Source: CAWJKP01 sp963843465 (GTDB lineage: Bacteria > Planctomycetota > Planctomycetia > Pirellulales > Thermoguttaceae). From it: 64,000 nt of DNA. How positions within the stretch are numbered: position 1 is the first letter of the stretch; each line of letters begins with the position of its first letter. The stretch is from positions 310,001 through 374,000 of the forward strand of contig CAWJKP010000001.1 in the NCBI GenBank assembly GCA_963843465.1. Direction: 5' to 3'. This document shows, one piece after another, positions 63,347-64,000 of the stretch. The notes beneath the pieces were generated by a model, which was not told the DNA's origin, ran no database searches, and saw only the letters and a program-made list of their open reading frames with translations. A program made the position numbers and the translations under genes.

Positions 63347-64000
63347 TCAGGGCTGGAAATGTTCGTCCTGACCGGCGGCCCACCAGGCCAGGTCGCGAAG
63401 CAGCAGGACCCACGAGCGCCACTGCCAGAAGGGCGTCTGTGACTCAGCAGGCGAGCCGAAGCAGGTCATGCCGATCACAGCGACACGGCCCTTGCCCGAC
63501 TTGCCGACAACGAGGCCGGGCCGGCCACCAACCGTAATCAGGGTTTGCGCCTCCAACCGCGACCGGAGATCATGCACGTAGAAGCAGACCGGCGGGGAGT
63601 CGAAGTCGGCAAACCGAGTGACCGGATGGACGGCGCCCCGAACCAGAGGCGCCCGCCGGGCAAAGCCACCAATGGCGGGATGCCCGCGCCGCCGGTGACG
63701 GGCAAGACCTCCTCAAGGAGAGAACCCTTCAGCCCGGCGCGGTCCAGGGCCTTGTGGCCGCCAAAGACGATCAGCCCGCCGCCGCGCCGAACATATTCGG
63801 CGAGCATGTTCTTCTGACGCAGCGTGAGCGCGGCGAGGTCGGCGCCGCACAGATAGATCACGTTGTTGTCAAACAGGTCCTGGGCGGTTTCGGGGAAGCC
63901 CACATACGCCTGGGAGCGGCCCTTGCGGATGGGGATCATCTTCAGCTTCATCTCGTAGCCGCTGAGGTGATGGGCGTCCACAATGCGGTAGTAGTCGTAT
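63347..64000 (-). CDS. GATase-like domain protein (5' partial), frame broken
   Basis: C-terminal part of a protein entering from the right edge. NNVIYLCGADLAALTLRQKN and LAEYVRRGGGLIVFGGHKAL are the glutamine-amidotransferase-like fold used for secreted or VWA-linked planctomycete proteins. A break near 63634 (LWFGA to HPVTRFADFDSPP) leads into LRSRLEAQTLITVGGRPGLV and GKGRVAVIGMTCFGSPAES, and the protein ends EHFQP. The class I GATase Cys-His-Glu triad is not seen, so it is probably a binding module. It precedes the glycosidase-like gene on the same strand by 85 bp. Confidence 0.65.

Overview
The window looks like part of a planctomycete genome (Pirellulales-type or a relative), probably a draft or metagenome-derived contig. 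The signs are GC-rich DNA, Ser/Thr kinases fused to FGE-sulfatase domains, ECF sigma factors with a C-terminal kinase-linked style, many TAT or Sec-exported oxidoreductases and glycosidases (Gfo/Idh/MocA, ThuA, AKR, GH95, PQQ propellers), a WD40-caspase protein, and numerous palindromic intergenic repeats. This is inference from gene content; no rRNA is present. About nineteen genes carry a single frame break although the protein reads intact on both sides, sometimes at homopolymers. I therefore treat most of these as probable sequence indels and not as dead genes, and give one span per gene.

Layout. 0-2.9 kb: end of a kinase with two FGE domains. 3.0-4.05 kb: a REP-associated tyrosine transposase flanked by about eleven copies of its palindromic repeat. 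4.05-8.15 kb: a pstSCAB high-affinity phosphate operon on the minus strand, preceded by a four-repeat Pho box. 8.5-23.4 kb: exported carbohydrate and small-molecule catabolism: GH95 fucosidase, esterase, beta-helix protein, enolase-superfamily enzyme, then a plus-strand run ThuA, AKR, Gfo/Idh, cupin, PEP-hydrolase-like TIM barrel and UPF0261. The last two are the bacterial halves of the plant antiviral protein Tm-1.

23.4-37.2 kb: a signalling and secreted-protein neighbourhood: transmembrane kinase with a large C-terminal sensor region, one intact ECF sigma gene and two ECF 3-prime remnants, a transglutaminase-like protein with Cys-rich HDPTNPKN repeats, and a WD40-PDZ-caspase protein with an EF-hand. 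A nearly identical 1.65-kb duplicated gene brackets the block. I regard this as the best candidate for an undescribed system. 37.2-46.1 kb: outer-membrane barrel protein, class-C beta-lactamase-like hydrolase, hypothetical secreted protein, lactonase and PQQ propellers, with two more palindromic repeat families.

46.6-50.7 kb: a complete hydBGDA-type group 3b [NiFe] hydrogenase operon behind a good sigma70 promoter; the large subunit ends exactly at the processing histidine. 50.8-53.6 kb: a secreted protein of unknown function and decaying heparinase-like and nitrilase remnants. 53.6-60.2 kb: a mobile-element graveyard at a tRNA-Met: tRNA 3-prime remnant, integrase pseudogene, an element gene split by an IS4-family insertion, a DUF5681-like gene and a broken DDE transposase. 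60.3-64 kb: a large TIM-barrel glycosidase-like protein and a GATase-like protein leaving the right edge.
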